In this document: positions 1 through 9,459 of the stretch, one piece after another
How positions within the stretch are numbered: the stretch's first letter is position 1
Layout: each line of letters opens with the position of its first letter
Assembly: GCF_021190915.1 (NCBI RefSeq)
Contig: NZ_JAIOAP010000001.1
Location: 806,001 to 870,000, forward strand
Direction of reading: 5' to 3'
DNA length: 64,000 nucleotides
Origin: Cohnella silvisoli
GTDB lineage: Bacteria > Bacillota > Bacilli > Paenibacillales > Paenibacillaceae
The notes under the pieces: model-generated
Told to the model about the DNA's origin: nothing
The model's input: the letters and a program-made list of their open reading frames with translations, nothing else
The model's database searches: none
Translations under genes and position numbers: made by a program

Positions 1-1974
1 CGATCGGCTAACGTTCCTGCGAATGGTCAACTCTATGGGTCCTCTGCGTACTCCTATTCCGTAAACGGGCAAGGAAGATATGTCCGCTTGCTGTTTGAGG
101 ACGGCGGCCAGGATACGCTAGTGCAATTGTCGGAGGTCGGCATCTACAACCGCAGGCTTCCTCAGCATCAGCGGCAGACGCTGAATGCCGCCTTCAAGAG
201 AAAAGCGACGGCTTCATCGGAGTATTCGACGATGTATCCGGCCTCTAAGGCAAACGACGGTACGCACTCCCGCAGAACGGCGGAGAACGCATGGGCTTCA
301 ACCGCCGCAGGAGCGGTAAACTCATGGTGGGAGGTAGATTTGGGAACGCAGACGTCCATACAGGATGTGGCCTTATACTTCCGGGAATATCCTTTCGGCA
401 TCGCATATACCGTGCCGACCAACATCACCTTTGAGGTTAGCAACGATAAGGTTACCTGGACTAACGTTCAGAGCGCGACTAATGTACCTGTCGAAGGTTT
501 GAGCTACGATTCATCGAAGTACACGTACACCTTGAACGCTTCGGGAAGGTATTTGCGGTTGAAATTTCCCGGAGGCGGCCAGAGCAGTCTAGTGGAGCTA
601 TCCGAAGTAGAGGTGCGTTCGCCGTTGCTTGCCCGATCCGATTTCCATAACGTCATCTCTCAGGATGGCGCCGATGCGTGGATGTACAAGCATACAGACG
701 GTTACTATTATTACACCCGTACGACGGGAAACAATGTGACGATCTGGAGGTCCAAGACGCTATCCGGCATTGAATCCGGCGAGAAGAAGGTCATCTGGGC
801 CCCGCCGACCAATAACCCCAATGCGGCTAACTGTCAGGATATCTGGGCGCCGGAAATTCATTTTCTGAACAATGCCTGGTATGCCTATTATTCGGCCACG
901 ACCTGCGGTGATAATGGTTTTAACCATCGCATGTTCGTACTGGAAAATACGAACGCCGATCCGTTCCAAGGAACGTTCACCGACAAAGGAAAAATAACCG
1001 ACTCGACGGATTTGTGGGCAATCGACGGCACCGTGTTGAATCTTGCGGGGCAGTTGTATTGGTTCTGGTCCGGATGGGATTCTCCGTATCAGAATCGCCA
1101 GAATATCTATGTGGCATCGATGAGCAATCCGTATACGCTGTCCAGCGCCAGAACGTTAATCTCATCGCCGACTTACAGTTGGGAGACGAGTCAGTCTCCT
1201 CATGTAAACGAAGCGCCGCAGCCTATCGTCAAAGGCAATAAAGTTAATCTTGTATACTCGGCGGATGGCAGCTGGAGCAATCAATACAACTTGGGACTGC
1301 TGACGGCAAGCACCACTTCCAACTTATTGTCCGCCGCATCATGGACGAAGAGCAGCGCGTCGATTTTCAGCAGCGGAAGCGGCATCTTCGGACCGGGGCA
1401 CAATAGCTTCACGAAATCGCCTGACGGCACGGAGGATTGGTTGATCTATCATGCCGCTCGATGGTCAGGCGGAGGTTGGACGAGGAATGTAAGGGCGCAG
1501 CCTTTTACTTGGAATGCCGACAACACGCCTAACCTCAACGTTCCGGTCTCGCCGAACTTTCCGATCCGGGCGCCGTCCGGAGAACCCGAAAGAAAGAGAT
1601 ATGAAGCCGAGGAGGCGACGCTTGCGAACGGGGCAAAGAGAGTTCAGGACGAGACGGCCTCAGGCCGCAAAAAGGTTGGATACATTGACAATACGAATAG
1701 CTACGTAGAATTCGACGTAACCGTCGCTTCGGCCGGTACTTATATCCTATTGGCAAGAACGGCTAACGGAACGAACGGCAACCCGATCGCAACCTACAAC
1801 ATGACCGTTAATGGGGGAACGAGTCAAGCGGTCAACATTGTATATTCCGGATGGGGAAATTGGGGAACGACCGCAATCGAGAAAACCTTAACGGCCGGAC
1901 ATAATAAAATCCGGTTTACCAAAGGCGCTAATTACGCAGAGATTGACTTTTTGGACGTTATGCTTAAACCCTGA
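1..1974 (+). CDS. Secreted-type GH43 arabinanase/arabinofuranosidase with discoidin and CBM6/35-like modules (5' partial)
   Basis: The reading frame is open from base 1, so the gene starts upstream of the window; 657 residues are visible. Order seen: the tail of one F5/8-type C (discoidin) module, ending at LSEVGIYN, a second discoidin module at about residues 48-205, a GH43 five-bladed propeller at about 210-520, then a CBM6/35-like beta-sandwich to the end. The three GH43 acidic residues can be placed: the base Asp in DAWMYKHTDG, the pKa-modulating Asp in AIDGTVL and the acid Glu in HVNEAP. GH43 enzymes hydrolyse alpha-arabinosidic or beta-xylosidic bonds; arabinan is inferred from the araBDR genes and the GH93/CBM42-like gene nearby. 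The N-terminus is missing, so secretion cannot be shown, but the binding modules imply an extracellular enzyme. Exact GH43 subfamily is not assigned. Confidence 0.88.
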   Translation, partial: RSANVPANGQLYGSSAYSYSVNGQGRYVRLLFEDGGQDTLVQLSEVGIYNRRLPQHQRQTLNAAFKRKATASSEYSTMYPASKANDGTHSRRTAENAWASTAAGAVNSWWEVDLGTQTSIQDVALYFREYPFGIAYTVPTNITFEVSNDKVTWTNVQSATNVPVEGLSYDSSKYTYTLNASGRYLRLKFPGGGQSSLVELSEVEVRSPLLARSDFHNVISQDGADAWMYKHTDGYYYYTRTTGNNVTIWRSKTLSGIESGEKKVIWAPPTNNPNAANCQDIWAPEIHFLNNAWYAYYSATTCGDNGFNHRMFVLENTNADPFQGTFTDKGKITDSTDLWAIDGTVLNLAGQLYWFWSGWDSPYQNRQNIYVASMSNPYTLSSARTLISSPTYSWETSQSPHVNEAPQPIVKGNKVNLVYSADGSWSNQYNLGLLTASTTSNLLSAASWTKSSASIFSSGSGIFGPGHNSFTKSPDGTEDWLIYHAARWSGGGWTRNVRAQPFTWNADNTPNLNVPVSPNFPIRAPSGEPERKRYEAEEATLANGAKRVQDETASGRKKVGYIDNTNSYVEFDVTVASAGTYILLARTANGTNGNPIATYNMTVNGGTSQAVNIVYSGWGNWGTTAIEKTLTAGHNKIRFTKGANYAEIDFLDVMLKP

Positions 1975-1987
1975 AAAAGCTTATTAA

Positions 1988-2036
1988 AGAGGGCCAATTG
2001 TCCGACGGGTTGATCGCCGGCCAATTGGCCTTCTCT
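1988..2036 (+). terminator. Stem-loop after the GH43 gene
   Basis: A GAGGGCCAATTG arm pairs with CAATTGGCCTTCTC across a 20-nt loop, starting 14 nt after the GH43 stop codon. The U-tract is weak, so it may be a terminator or an mRNA 3' stabiliser. Confidence 0.6.
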
Positions 2037-2117
2037 CACAAAAGCTATGCAGAAAACTTGTTCATTTTAACATCCTTTTAATGAGCCCCGTTCGAAGGCG
2101 GCAAGCAGCAACAATCA

Positions 2118-2146
2118 TTGCTTTTTCGGTAACGCGCTACTACAAT
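2118..2146 (+). promoter_or_regulatory. SigA-like promoter for the AraC-type gene
   Basis: TTGCTT (2118-2123), a 17-nt spacer and TACAAT (2141-2146) precede the araC-type gene. The implied transcript start is near 2153, leaving only about 13 nt before the ATG at 2166. Confidence 0.4.
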
Positions 2147-2165
2147 AAAGTCACCAAATATTCGC

Positions 2166-3041
2166 ATGATACTAGAAACCGTGAGGATGTGGTGCAATAT
2201 TAACGGGATTAACGGTATTATTGAAAGTATCGAGTATTTTCGGCCCCATACATTTCAAGCAGGACAAGGGGAAGGTCTGTTCCAATCGCATTCCCATCCT
2301 TGCGACGAGCTTACGTTGATCTTGGACGGCGAAGGGTATTATAGCTCCAAGGAGCAGAACATTAAAGTCGCCAAAGGAGATCTTATCTTGATTCCCTCCG
2401 GGCTTCATCACGGATTCGTCTGCATCAAGCCGTGGAAAGGAATCTCCTTGCATATCCACTCCGACAGAGCTCCCTCTTATTGCCACTTTCTGCTTCAGAA
2501 CGCTTACCAGAACCCTCAGCAGCATATCGTGATTGCCCATCTGAGCGATGATCAGCTGGAGTGGGCGAACATCAGCCTTCATCAATTGGAAGTGATATGG
2601 AAACGGGAAGGGCATGGCGAATATTCCTATGATCTCATGAGGGTGAACCTGGAGACTCTACTACTCCTTTATCACGACAACAAGATAACCTCGCAGCCGC
2701 TGACGGATAAAACGGACGACGGTCCTCTCATCCAGAAAGTACTCAAGGAAATCCACCAGGTCTACAATACTTCCATCACCGTTAATGAGATCGCCGCAAG
2801 ACACTTCATTTCGGAAAGTATTCTGCGGAGGAAATTCTCGTATGCGCTGGGGATATCCCCGAAGCAATATATCATTAATCTGCGTCTGGAAGAAGCCAAG
2901 AGGCTGCTCGAACAGACGAACAAAGCGATCGAATTTATTTCCTCCGAGGTCGGTTTTACTTCCTCCAGCAGGTTCTATGATCTATTCGTCAAGTCTGTAG
3001 GCGCGACCCCCTCGGAATGGCGGAGCCGTAATTCGTCCTAG
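2166..3041 (+). CDS. AraC/XylS-family transcriptional regulator with cupin sensor
   Basis: This 291-residue protein has an N-terminal cupin-like sugar-sensing barrel (HSHPCDELTLIL, then GDLILIPSGLHH, about residues 40-90). Two helix-turn-helix motifs follow at the C-terminus, about residues 195-290 (ITVNEIAARHFISES and AIEFISSEVGFTSSSRFYD), ending in the usual TPSEWR. Known AraC proteins of this layout activate adjacent sugar-uptake genes. The gene lies directly upstream of the importer operon and is separated from it by a strong terminator, so it is a likely local activator of 3200-9459. The start is uncertain: no good Shine-Dalgarno precedes 2166, and ATG 2187 is an in-frame alternative. 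Confidence 0.9.
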   Translation: MILETVRMWCNINGINGIIESIEYFRPHTFQAGQGEGLFQSHSHPCDELTLILDGEGYYSSKEQNIKVAKGDLILIPSGLHHGFVCIKPWKGISLHIHSDRAPSYCHFLLQNAYQNPQQHIVIAHLSDDQLEWANISLHQLEVIWKREGHGEYSYDLMRVNLETLLLLYHDNKITSQPLTDKTDDGPLIQKVLKEIHQVYNTSITVNEIAARHFISESILRRKFSYALGISPKQYIINLRLEEAKRLLEQTNKAIEFISSEVGFTSSSRFYDLFVKSVGATPSEWRSRNSS

Positions 3042-3050
3042 ACAGCAGGT

Positions 3051-3106
3051 GAATCTGTAAATGTTCGTTTCCGACCGTCGAAAACGAACATTTACAGATT
3101 CTTTTT
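3051..3106 (+). terminator. Strong intrinsic terminator after the AraC-type gene
   Basis: Two perfect 20-bp arms (3051-3070 and 3082-3101) flank an 11-nt loop and run into five Ts. This isolates the regulator from the importer operon. Confidence 0.9.
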
Positions 3107-3115
3107 GTATCAATA

Positions 3116-3160
3116 TTAAAGCGTTTTCATGAACGGCGCGGCGAATTTGTTTTTTATAAT
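3116..3160 (+). promoter_or_regulatory. Importer operon promoter with cre-like site
   Basis: TTAAAGCGTTTTCA at 3116-3129 matches the CcpA cre consensus TGWAANCGNTNWCA with one mismatch. A perfect TATAAT lies at 3155-3160, about 40 nt before the start codon. No good -35 is present at 17 nt, which fits an activator-dependent promoter. Catabolite repression by CcpA is inferred. Confidence 0.55.
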
Positions 3161-3199
3161 GAAGGAGAAACAAGAAGTCAAATAGGGGGAATGGATGAA

Positions 3200-4558
3200 A
3201 TGGTCAAAAGGAAAGGAAGACCCGTAAAAGGATTACTGGTCGTCGCTTTAACAATTGCGCTGCTAGGCGGTGTAATCGGTTGCGGCCGAGGAAACGACGG
3301 TGCGGCGAACGAATCAAGCTCCTCTCCTCCCGGCAAAGCCGCGAACGGCCAGCAGGTAAAAATCAAGTTCGCCGGTTGGGGAGATCCTTCGGAGAAGGAA
3401 GTGTTCACGAAGCTGATTAAAAGCTTCGAAGAGAAAAACCCGAACATCAAAGTCGAATATCTGCACATTCCGGTCGACTACGTCGGCAAGATGAACACCA
3501 TTCTGGCTGGCGGAGACGCTCCCGACGTCTTCTACGTGCCGGACGGCGACTTCGGCCGCTGGGTCAGCCAAGACTTGCTGCTTCCGATCGACGATTATGT
3601 CGATACGAGCGGGATCGATATCGGCGATATGTGGGAGTCCTCTCTCATCCGTTATCGCAATGACGGCGCAATGAATGGGAAAGGCAAGCTATACGCTTTA
3701 CCGAAGGATATCGGACCGACGGTGCTCTACTACAATAAAGATATTTTTACTAAAATGAACGTGCCCTTCCCAAGCGCCGATGTGCCGATGACGTTCGATG
3801 AATTGCTTGCTACCGCACGGAAATTAACGATTAATAATGATGGCAAAATCGAGCAATATGGCATGGGACCGATTTGGTGGGAAGGCTTTGTATTCGGCAA
3901 TGGCGGCAAAGTGTTGAGCGACGATAGAAAAGAGTTTCTGGCCAACAGCAAAGAAGCGACGGATGCTCTGCAATTCGCGGCGGATCTGTCTAACAAGCAC
4001 AAGGTGGTCCCGAACGGGGCGGCACTGAAGGATATGAACGATGGTCAGATGTTCCAAACGGGTAAGCTCGCTATGATGATTCAGGGCCGATGGATGGTGC
4101 CGGAATACCGCAAGCTGAGCTTCGATTGGGATGTAGCCCCATTGCCTACGAATGGAAAATGGGCGGGATGGAGCGGATCCGTAGGACTCGGCATCTATAG
4201 CAAATCGAAGCACGCCGAAGCGGCTTTCGAGCTTGTGAAGTTTCTGGGAGGACCGGAAGGACAGAAGGAGCAATCCCTTATGGGCTTCGCCATTCCAAGC
4301 TTTAAATCGATGGCTAATACGGATGTGTTCCTGCAACCCGGACAGAAGCCGGAGCATGCGAGCGTGTTCATCAAAGCGGCGGAAAATGAAATTCCAGGGC
4401 CGTGGACCAATCTGCCGAATGCGAAATGGTGGGATATGCTCGGTCAGAACATCGGGCCATTGTGGGAAGGCAAAGTGACTGCCACAGATCTTATGAACGA
4501 TCTGAAGCCGAAGATCGATGCGGCAATTAAAGAAGGTAATCCAGCTTTGTTCAAATAA
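3200..4558 (+). CDS. ABC sugar importer, extracellular solute-binding lipoprotein (family 1)
   Basis: The precursor has 452 residues with a basic N-terminus, a hydrophobic segment and the lipobox VIGC, so the mature protein should be lipid-anchored outside the membrane. The family-1 binding-protein fold is indicated by FAGWGDPSEKEVF, then VEYLHIP, APDVFYVP and a C-terminal hinge-lobe pattern. ATG 3200 was chosen because AGGGGGA (3184-3190) lies 9 nt upstream; ATG 3191 abuts that site. Two permeases follow after a stem-loop and no ATPase gene is present, so a shared MsmX-type ATPase is expected. Flanking GH43 genes make arabino-oligosaccharides the likely ligand, by context only. Confidence 0.92.
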   Translation: MVKRKGRPVKGLLVVALTIALLGGVIGCGRGNDGAANESSSSPPGKAANGQQVKIKFAGWGDPSEKEVFTKLIKSFEEKNPNIKVEYLHIPVDYVGKMNTILAGGDAPDVFYVPDGDFGRWVSQDLLLPIDDYVDTSGIDIGDMWESSLIRYRNDGAMNGKGKLYALPKDIGPTVLYYNKDIFTKMNVPFPSADVPMTFDELLATARKLTINNDGKIEQYGMGPIWWEGFVFGNGGKVLSDDRKEFLANSKEATDALQFAADLSNKHKVVPNGAALKDMNDGQMFQTGKLAMMIQGRWMVPEYRKLSFDWDVAPLPTNGKWAGWSGSVGLGIYSKSKHAEAAFELVKFLGGPEGQKEQSLMGFAIPSFKSMANTDVFLQPGQKPEHASVFIKAAENEIPGPWTNLPNAKWWDMLGQNIGPLWEGKVTATDLMNDLKPKIDAAIKEGNPALFK

Positions 4559-4561
4559 ACG

Positions 4562-4615
4562 ACAGGGTAACCGGGAGAAGGGAAGGCTGGCAGGTCCGCC
4601 CCGTTCTATCCCTGT
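4562..4615 (+). terminator. Intercistronic stem-loop between SBP and permease
   Basis: ACAGGG-TA pairs with TA-CCCTGT across the SBP/permease gap. With no U-tract it is more likely a partial terminator or RNA stabiliser, as in the malE-malF gap of enteric bacteria. Confidence 0.5.
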
Positions 4616-4635
4616 GCATCAGAAGGAGGAATAAC

Positions 4636-5505
4636 ATGAAACGCAAAGAATACCTGTGGGCCTATCTGTTCATCTCCGCTCCGATCCTGGGATTCATGCT
4701 GTTCGCGTTTATTCCGCTAAGCTATTCAGTATACGTGAGCTTCACGCAATACAGCGGCTACCATGCGCCCGTCTTCCAAGGTACGGACAACTATTCCAAG
4801 CTGCTTGCGGAAGATCCGCTGTTCTGGAAGACGATGTTCAACACCTTCTACTCGGCGCTGGGCATTCCGATCGGGATGGCGCTGGCCTTGGGGATCGCGA
4901 CGGCTCTTAATCAGAAGATTCGCGGGATTTATTTTTTTCGGACGTTCTTCTTCCTGCCGACGATCAGCTCCGTTGTTGCGTTGACGCTGCTGTGGAAATG
5001 GATCTTCAACTCCAACTATGGATTGCTAAACTATCTGCTCGGCTTGGTTGGCATTCAGGGACCGGCATGGCTCAGCAGCGAGAGCTGGGCCATGCCGGCT
5101 ATGATCATCCAGGGCGTCTGGGGAGGGCTCGGCATCAATATGGTGCTTTACTTGGCCGCGCTGCAAGGCGTACCTAAGAGTCTTTATGAAGCCGCGGAGA
5201 TAGACGGGGCTAACGGTTGGCAGCGATTCGTCCGAATTACGATTCCATGCATCTCGCCGACGACTTTATTCATTCTCGTTACTTCCATTATAGCGGTTAT
5301 GCAAGATTTCCCTCGGTTCCAGATTATGACTGAGGGAGGCCCCAACTACTCGACGACGACGATCGTGTACTACCTGTTCCAGAATGCCTTCCGCTATATG
5401 GACATGGGATATGCGTCGGCGATGGCCTGGGCGTTAGGCTTGCTGCTCCTGTTGGTCACGCTGCTGAACTTCTGGCTGTCCAAACGCTGGGTTCATTACG
5501 AATAG
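4636..5505 (+). CDS. ABC sugar importer permease (MalF/UgpA type)
   Basis: This 289-residue integral membrane protein has about six predicted membrane spans. The cytoplasmic EAA loop that contacts the ATPase is visible as YEAAEIDGANGWQRFVRITIP. An AGGAGG site 7 nt upstream fixes the start. It is the second gene of the importer operon; the next permease starts 14 nt after its stop. It forms the transmembrane channel with the product of 5520-6386. Substrate follows from the locus, probably arabinan oligosaccharides. Confidence 0.92.
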   Translation: MKRKEYLWAYLFISAPILGFMLFAFIPLSYSVYVSFTQYSGYHAPVFQGTDNYSKLLAEDPLFWKTMFNTFYSALGIPIGMALALGIATALNQKIRGIYFFRTFFFLPTISSVVALTLLWKWIFNSNYGLLNYLLGLVGIQGPAWLSSESWAMPAMIIQGVWGGLGINMVLYLAALQGVPKSLYEAAEIDGANGWQRFVRITIPCISPTTLFILVTSIIAVMQDFPRFQIMTEGGPNYSTTTIVYYLFQNAFRYMDMGYASAMAWALGLLLLLVTLLNFWLSKRWVHYE

Positions 5506-5519
5506 GAGGTTAGGCGCAT

Positions 5520-6386
5520 ATGTTGAATGCCGTAATGGGCGTCAGGCAACAGAAGAAGAGAACGCATGAGATCATACGCCAGACTATTGCCTACTTCTTC
5601 CTCGTGCTGGGCTCCCTTGTGATGGCCATTCCATTCCTCTGGATGCTGTCCACTTCGCTGAAGGAGCAAGGGGTCGTCTTCGAGATGCCTCCGAGGTGGA
5701 TTCCCGAGCATTTCGCGTGGAGCAATTATTCGTTCGTACTCACCGAAGCGAACGTGCTGCATGGCTTCATGAACACAGTGCTCGTTATTGCCTTGCCGTG
5801 CGTAATCGGCTTGTTTACGAGCGCACTGGCTGCGTTCGCTTTCGCACGGATGAATTTTCCCGCGAAGAACGCCTTGTTCATGATGCTGCTGACTACGATG
5901 ATGATCCCGGGCGTCGTTACGCTCATTCCAACCTTCATCGTGTTTAAGAGCATCGGCTGGGTCGACAGTTGGATGCCGCTTATCGTGCCGGGAATGTTCG
6001 GGGCGGCCGCGGCGGTATTTTTCCTTCGACAATTTTTCATGACGATTCCGTCGGAACTGGAAGAAGCGGCCAAGATCGACGGGCTTAATCCTTTCCATAT
6101 TTTCGTCCGGATCATGCTGCCCTTATCTAAGCCGGCTCTGGTCACCCAAGGCCTATTCGGCTTCCTGGCGGGTTACAATGATTTCCTCGGCCCTCTAATC
6201 TATATAAATTCCACGGAGAAATATACTCTTCAGCTCGTGCTGGCTTCGTTCCAGGGCTTCTATAACGCGCAATGGACTTACATTATGGCGGGATCCGTAC
6301 TGGCGCTGATTCCGACTGTGCTGTTGTTCTTTTTCGCGCAGAGATATTTCGTCGAGGGAATCACCATGACGGGGATGAAGGGATAG
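5520..6386 (+). CDS. ABC sugar importer permease (MalG/UgpE type)
   Basis: This 288-residue membrane protein has six predicted spans and an EAA motif (LEEAAKIDGLNPFHIFVRIM). The C-terminus AQRYFVEGITMTGMKG is typical of MalG-type partners. TAGGAGG lies 9 nt before the ATG and overlaps the end of the preceding gene, suggesting coupled translation. It pairs with the 4636-5505 permease. No ATP-binding gene is found in the operon. Confidence 0.92.
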   Translation: MLNAVMGVRQQKKRTHEIIRQTIAYFFLVLGSLVMAIPFLWMLSTSLKEQGVVFEMPPRWIPEHFAWSNYSFVLTEANVLHGFMNTVLVIALPCVIGLFTSALAAFAFARMNFPAKNALFMMLLTTMMIPGVVTLIPTFIVFKSIGWVDSWMPLIVPGMFGAAAAVFFLRQFFMTIPSELEEAAKIDGLNPFHIFVRIMLPLSKPALVTQGLFGFLAGYNDFLGPLIYINSTEKYTLQLVLASFQGFYNAQWTYIMAGSVLALIPTVLLFFFAQRYFVEGITMTGMKG

Positions 6387-6432
6387 AGACAATAAGCAAC
6401 GCTAAGACAGTTAAGCTAAGGAGAGAACATAT

Positions 6433-7380
6433 ATGGCCGCAACATTCCGGAATCCCGTATTGGAGAGAGCTGCAGACCCTTGGATGTACAAACATAACGA
6501 TGGCTTCTACTACTTCATGTCAACCCAAGGCGATCGGTTGGAGCTTCGGAAATCCGCTTCTATGACCGGAGTCGCCTCGGGACAGAACAAGGTGGTGTGG
6601 ACGCCGGAGGAAGGAGGTCCCTATAGCTATAATCTTTGGGCTCCGGAGATTCATCGGGTTAATGGGAAATGGTACATCTACTATACGGCAAACGAAGGTG
6701 GAGGGGATCAAACTCGAAGAATCTGCGTGCTGGAGAACGAAGAGGAAGATCCTTTGAACGGCGATTGGACATGGAGGGGGGTCATCAATACGGCTTACCC
6801 GGGCTTAGACGGCACGGTGATGTTGCACCGTGAACAATTGTACTTCCTGTATGCCGGTTACGGCAACTTCCCGGAATACGGCACCGCGATCTATATCGCA
6901 CGCATGACCAGCCCTTGGGCGATTGAAGCGGACAACGTACTGCTTACAGCGCCGACCCTGGAATGGGAGAAGCAAGGAGGCATGGCGATCAATGAAGGAC
7001 CTGTCATTCTGAATAAGAACGGCAGGCTGTTCCTCGTCTATTCGGCCAGTACGACCTGGTCCGAAGATTATGCCTTGGGATTGCTGATGATGGACGAAGG
7101 CGACGACCCTATGGAACCTTCCTCATGGGACAAATCGATGACTCCGGTATTCTGCAAATGCGAAGAACAAGGGGTTTACGCGACAGGCCACAATAGCTTG
7201 ACCGTATCACCAGACGGGACGGAAGATTGGATTGTGTATCACGCCCTAGCGGCTCCGGGATTGGATACGAACCTTCGCAGCACCCGAATGCAGAAATTCG
7301 GCTGGCGGCCGGATGGTACGCCCGACTTCGGAAGACCGATCGGCAGCTCGCAGAATATCCCGGTTCCTTCGGGAGAATGA
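6433..7380 (+). CDS. Intracellular GH43 glycosidase (alpha-L-arabinofuranosidase type)
   Basis: The 315-residue protein is a single GH43 propeller without signal peptide or binding module, so it should act in the cytoplasm on imported oligosaccharides. Catalytic positions are visible: Asp in ADPWMYKHNDG, Asp in GLDGTVML and Glu in INEGP. The pattern WAPEIHRVNGKWYIYYTA is typical of the family. AAGGAGA precedes the ATG by 9 nt, and the gene follows the permeases by 46 nt in one operon. It is related to the GH43 core of the first gene (same DxWMYK, WAPEIH and GHNS signatures). Arabinofuranosidase is the likeliest activity; xylosidase cannot be excluded. Confidence 0.87.
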   Translation: MAATFRNPVLERAADPWMYKHNDGFYYFMSTQGDRLELRKSASMTGVASGQNKVVWTPEEGGPYSYNLWAPEIHRVNGKWYIYYTANEGGGDQTRRICVLENEEEDPLNGDWTWRGVINTAYPGLDGTVMLHREQLYFLYAGYGNFPEYGTAIYIARMTSPWAIEADNVLLTAPTLEWEKQGGMAINEGPVILNKNGRLFLVYSASTTWSEDYALGLLMMDEGDDPMEPSSWDKSMTPVFCKCEEQGVYATGHNSLTVSPDGTEDWIVYHALAAPGLDTNLRSTRMQKFGWRPDGTPDFGRPIGSSQNIPVPSGE

Positions 7381-7449
7381 AGGGAGGTCAGAAATGAGGA
7401 GAAGGCAAGCTTGCTTGGCATCAAATCCATCTATATTGGAGGTTTCGAG

Positions 7450-9459
7450 ATGTTAAGAAAATCAAGGTTAATGCTAATTATGACCTTATTGCTGGCCATG
7501 TTGACTCAATTAATCGCAATTCCGGCCGCTCAGGCGGCCACGACCGGATCGGTCGTCTACAGCAGCGCCACGGAGACCGAGCCCTATTATGCGAGAGCCG
7601 TTAAGCTGAGCGACGGGAGCGTGCTGGCGACGTTCACGAGGAAATTCCCCGTCAACACGGGGTGGACGGGAATGCAGCCGTTCAATTTCTACCGGAGCAC
7701 CGATAACGGTCAGACGTGGTCTTACTACAGCCAAATCGATCCGAATAGCTTCGGTCTGGATCGAAATCAGCAAGCGATGACTACGCTGTACGTGTTGCCG
7801 CAGCAAGTCGGGGCTTACCCGGCCGGCACGCTGCTGTTCGCTTCGTCAGATTGGAGTGCGGGAACGTCGTACACCATCCATGTCTGGAGAAGCACCGATA
7901 ATGGCGCAACGTGGCAGCTGCATAGCCATCTGGCTCCTCAGGGAGGAGCGGGCACGCACCATACGTGGGAGCCGGAATTTGCCGTTGCCAGCGACGGCAG
8001 GCTGATCTGCTACTATTCTGACGAGAGGCAGGCGGGCTACAACCAGACGATCTCTTTGGAAATCTCAAGCGACGGCGGTTTGACGTGGGGCAATTACAGC
8101 ATCATCGTGGGCAGCACCTCCGATTGGAATTGGCGCCCCGGAATGCCAAGGGTTACCCGCGCGAAGAATGGCACTTATTTTATGTTCTATGAGCACTTGG
8201 GCGCAACTCCGAACTTTGCCGTTCGTTTCAAGACATCTGCGGACGGAATCAATTGGGGGAATCCGACAACGCTCGGATCCGTAGTCGGTACGAAATATTA
8301 CCGGGCCTCCCAGGCTCCGGAGGTCGCATACGTCGACGACGGCAGCACATACGGCAGATTGTATGTGCGGGGCATGACGGACGTCGTCTCTTCTCATAAT
8401 AAGATGTTCACGAGCAATGACAATGGCGCAACTTGGTCGGAGATCGACGCTCCGCTCACGGTGTCGGGCAGCAACCTGAACACGGTGCCGGGCTGGAGCG
8501 GGACGCTGCTGCCCCTTGGCGATTCTTTGCTGCTGGAAGTCAACACGGTCAAGGTCGGCAACCGTAACGAGATTAGAGCCAATGTGGGTCAGATTAACGG
8601 AGATTCCATTATCGTATCCGGAGCTAAGTATAAGCTCGTCAACAAGAACAATAACCTAGTACTGGACAATGCAGGCGGTGGATCGCCAGCTGGCACGAGA
8701 GCGATCCAATGGACGGATCTCGGGCTCGATACTCAGTGGTGGCAATTGACTTACCGAAGTAACGGCTATTTCCGGGTCATGAACGTGAACAACAACCTCG
8801 TGCTCGATGACCCCAACGGAGCGACGGCACCCGGAACCAAGGTGAACCAATGGACGGATAACTATTTGGATACGCAGAGGTGGAAATTCGATTACGTCGG
8901 AAATGGCTATTACACGAGCAAGAACGAGCATAGCGGCCTTTATCTGGATAATGCGGGAGCCGGCTCTCCGGCCGGAACTCAAGTCATCCTATGGACTGGG
9001 AACGGGCTCGATACCCAGCAGTGGAAGATGGTGCGCGTCGATATAGATATTCCGGAGAATCAGTTCGAGAGCCTGAACATTGCCAATACGGTCATTCGCC
9101 ACCAGTCCGGCAGAGGCAAGATCAGCCCGAATCCGGCATCATACTTCGCGGATTCCGAGTGGAAGATCGTTCCTGGGTTGGCCAATCCGGCAGCGGTATC
9201 CTTAGAATCGGTTAACTTCCCCGGCCAATTCTTGCGACACCGAAACGGGGAAATCTGGATGGACGCCAATAACAACACGACCTTGTTCAAGAACGATGCG
9301 ACCTGGTATATTCGGGCGGGATTGGCGAATTCCGCGGGGGTCTCATTCGAGACCTACGGCTTCCCGGGTCAATACATGAGGCACATGAACGGCCTGCTGT
9401 ATATCACCTCGATTACGACGGCGCTAGACCAGCAGGACGCGACGTTCTTCGTGAAATAG
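7450..9459 (+). CDS. Secreted sialidase-fold hydrolase with ricin-type CBM13 and AbfB CBM42 modules, candidate GH93 exo-arabinanase
   Basis: This 669-residue protein starts with a signal peptide ending near AAQAA. The first 360 or so residues form a six-bladed propeller with Asp-box repeats (STDNGQTW, STDNGATW, SSDGGLTW, SNDNGATW). A ricin-B-like lectin domain (about 385-530) with repeated LDNAGAGSPAGT elements and an AbfB domain (about 535-669; VIRHQSGRG, FPGQFLRHRNGEIW) follow. AbfB/CBM42 binds arabinofuranosyl side chains, and GH93 exo-1,5-alpha-L-arabinanases use the sialidase fold, so in this GH43 context GH93 fits better than a sialidase. No sialic-acid genes are nearby. ATG 7450 is chosen for GGAGG 7 nt upstream and the signal peptide it gives. 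Confidence 0.75.
   Translation: MLRKSRLMLIMTLLLAMLTQLIAIPAAQAATTGSVVYSSATETEPYYARAVKLSDGSVLATFTRKFPVNTGWTGMQPFNFYRSTDNGQTWSYYSQIDPNSFGLDRNQQAMTTLYVLPQQVGAYPAGTLLFASSDWSAGTSYTIHVWRSTDNGATWQLHSHLAPQGGAGTHHTWEPEFAVASDGRLICYYSDERQAGYNQTISLEISSDGGLTWGNYSIIVGSTSDWNWRPGMPRVTRAKNGTYFMFYEHLGATPNFAVRFKTSADGINWGNPTTLGSVVGTKYYRASQAPEVAYVDDGSTYGRLYVRGMTDVVSSHNKMFTSNDNGATWSEIDAPLTVSGSNLNTVPGWSGTLLPLGDSLLLEVNTVKVGNRNEIRANVGQINGDSIIVSGAKYKLVNKNNNLVLDNAGGGSPAGTRAIQWTDLGLDTQWWQLTYRSNGYFRVMNVNNNLVLDDPNGATAPGTKVNQWTDNYLDTQRWKFDYVGNGYYTSKNEHSGLYLDNAGAGSPAGTQVILWTGNGLDTQQWKMVRVDIDIPENQFESLNIANTVIRHQSGRGKISPNPASYFADSEWKIVPGLANPAAVSLESVNFPGQFLRHRNGEIWMDANNNTTLFKNDATWYIRAGLANSAGVSFETYGFPGQYMRHMNGLLYITSITTALDQQDATFFVK

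Noticed and set aside
7450..9459. True sialidase (GH33)
   Set aside because: Asp-boxes occur in several propeller families; the AbfB module and arabinan context argue for GH93, and no sialic-acid genes are present.
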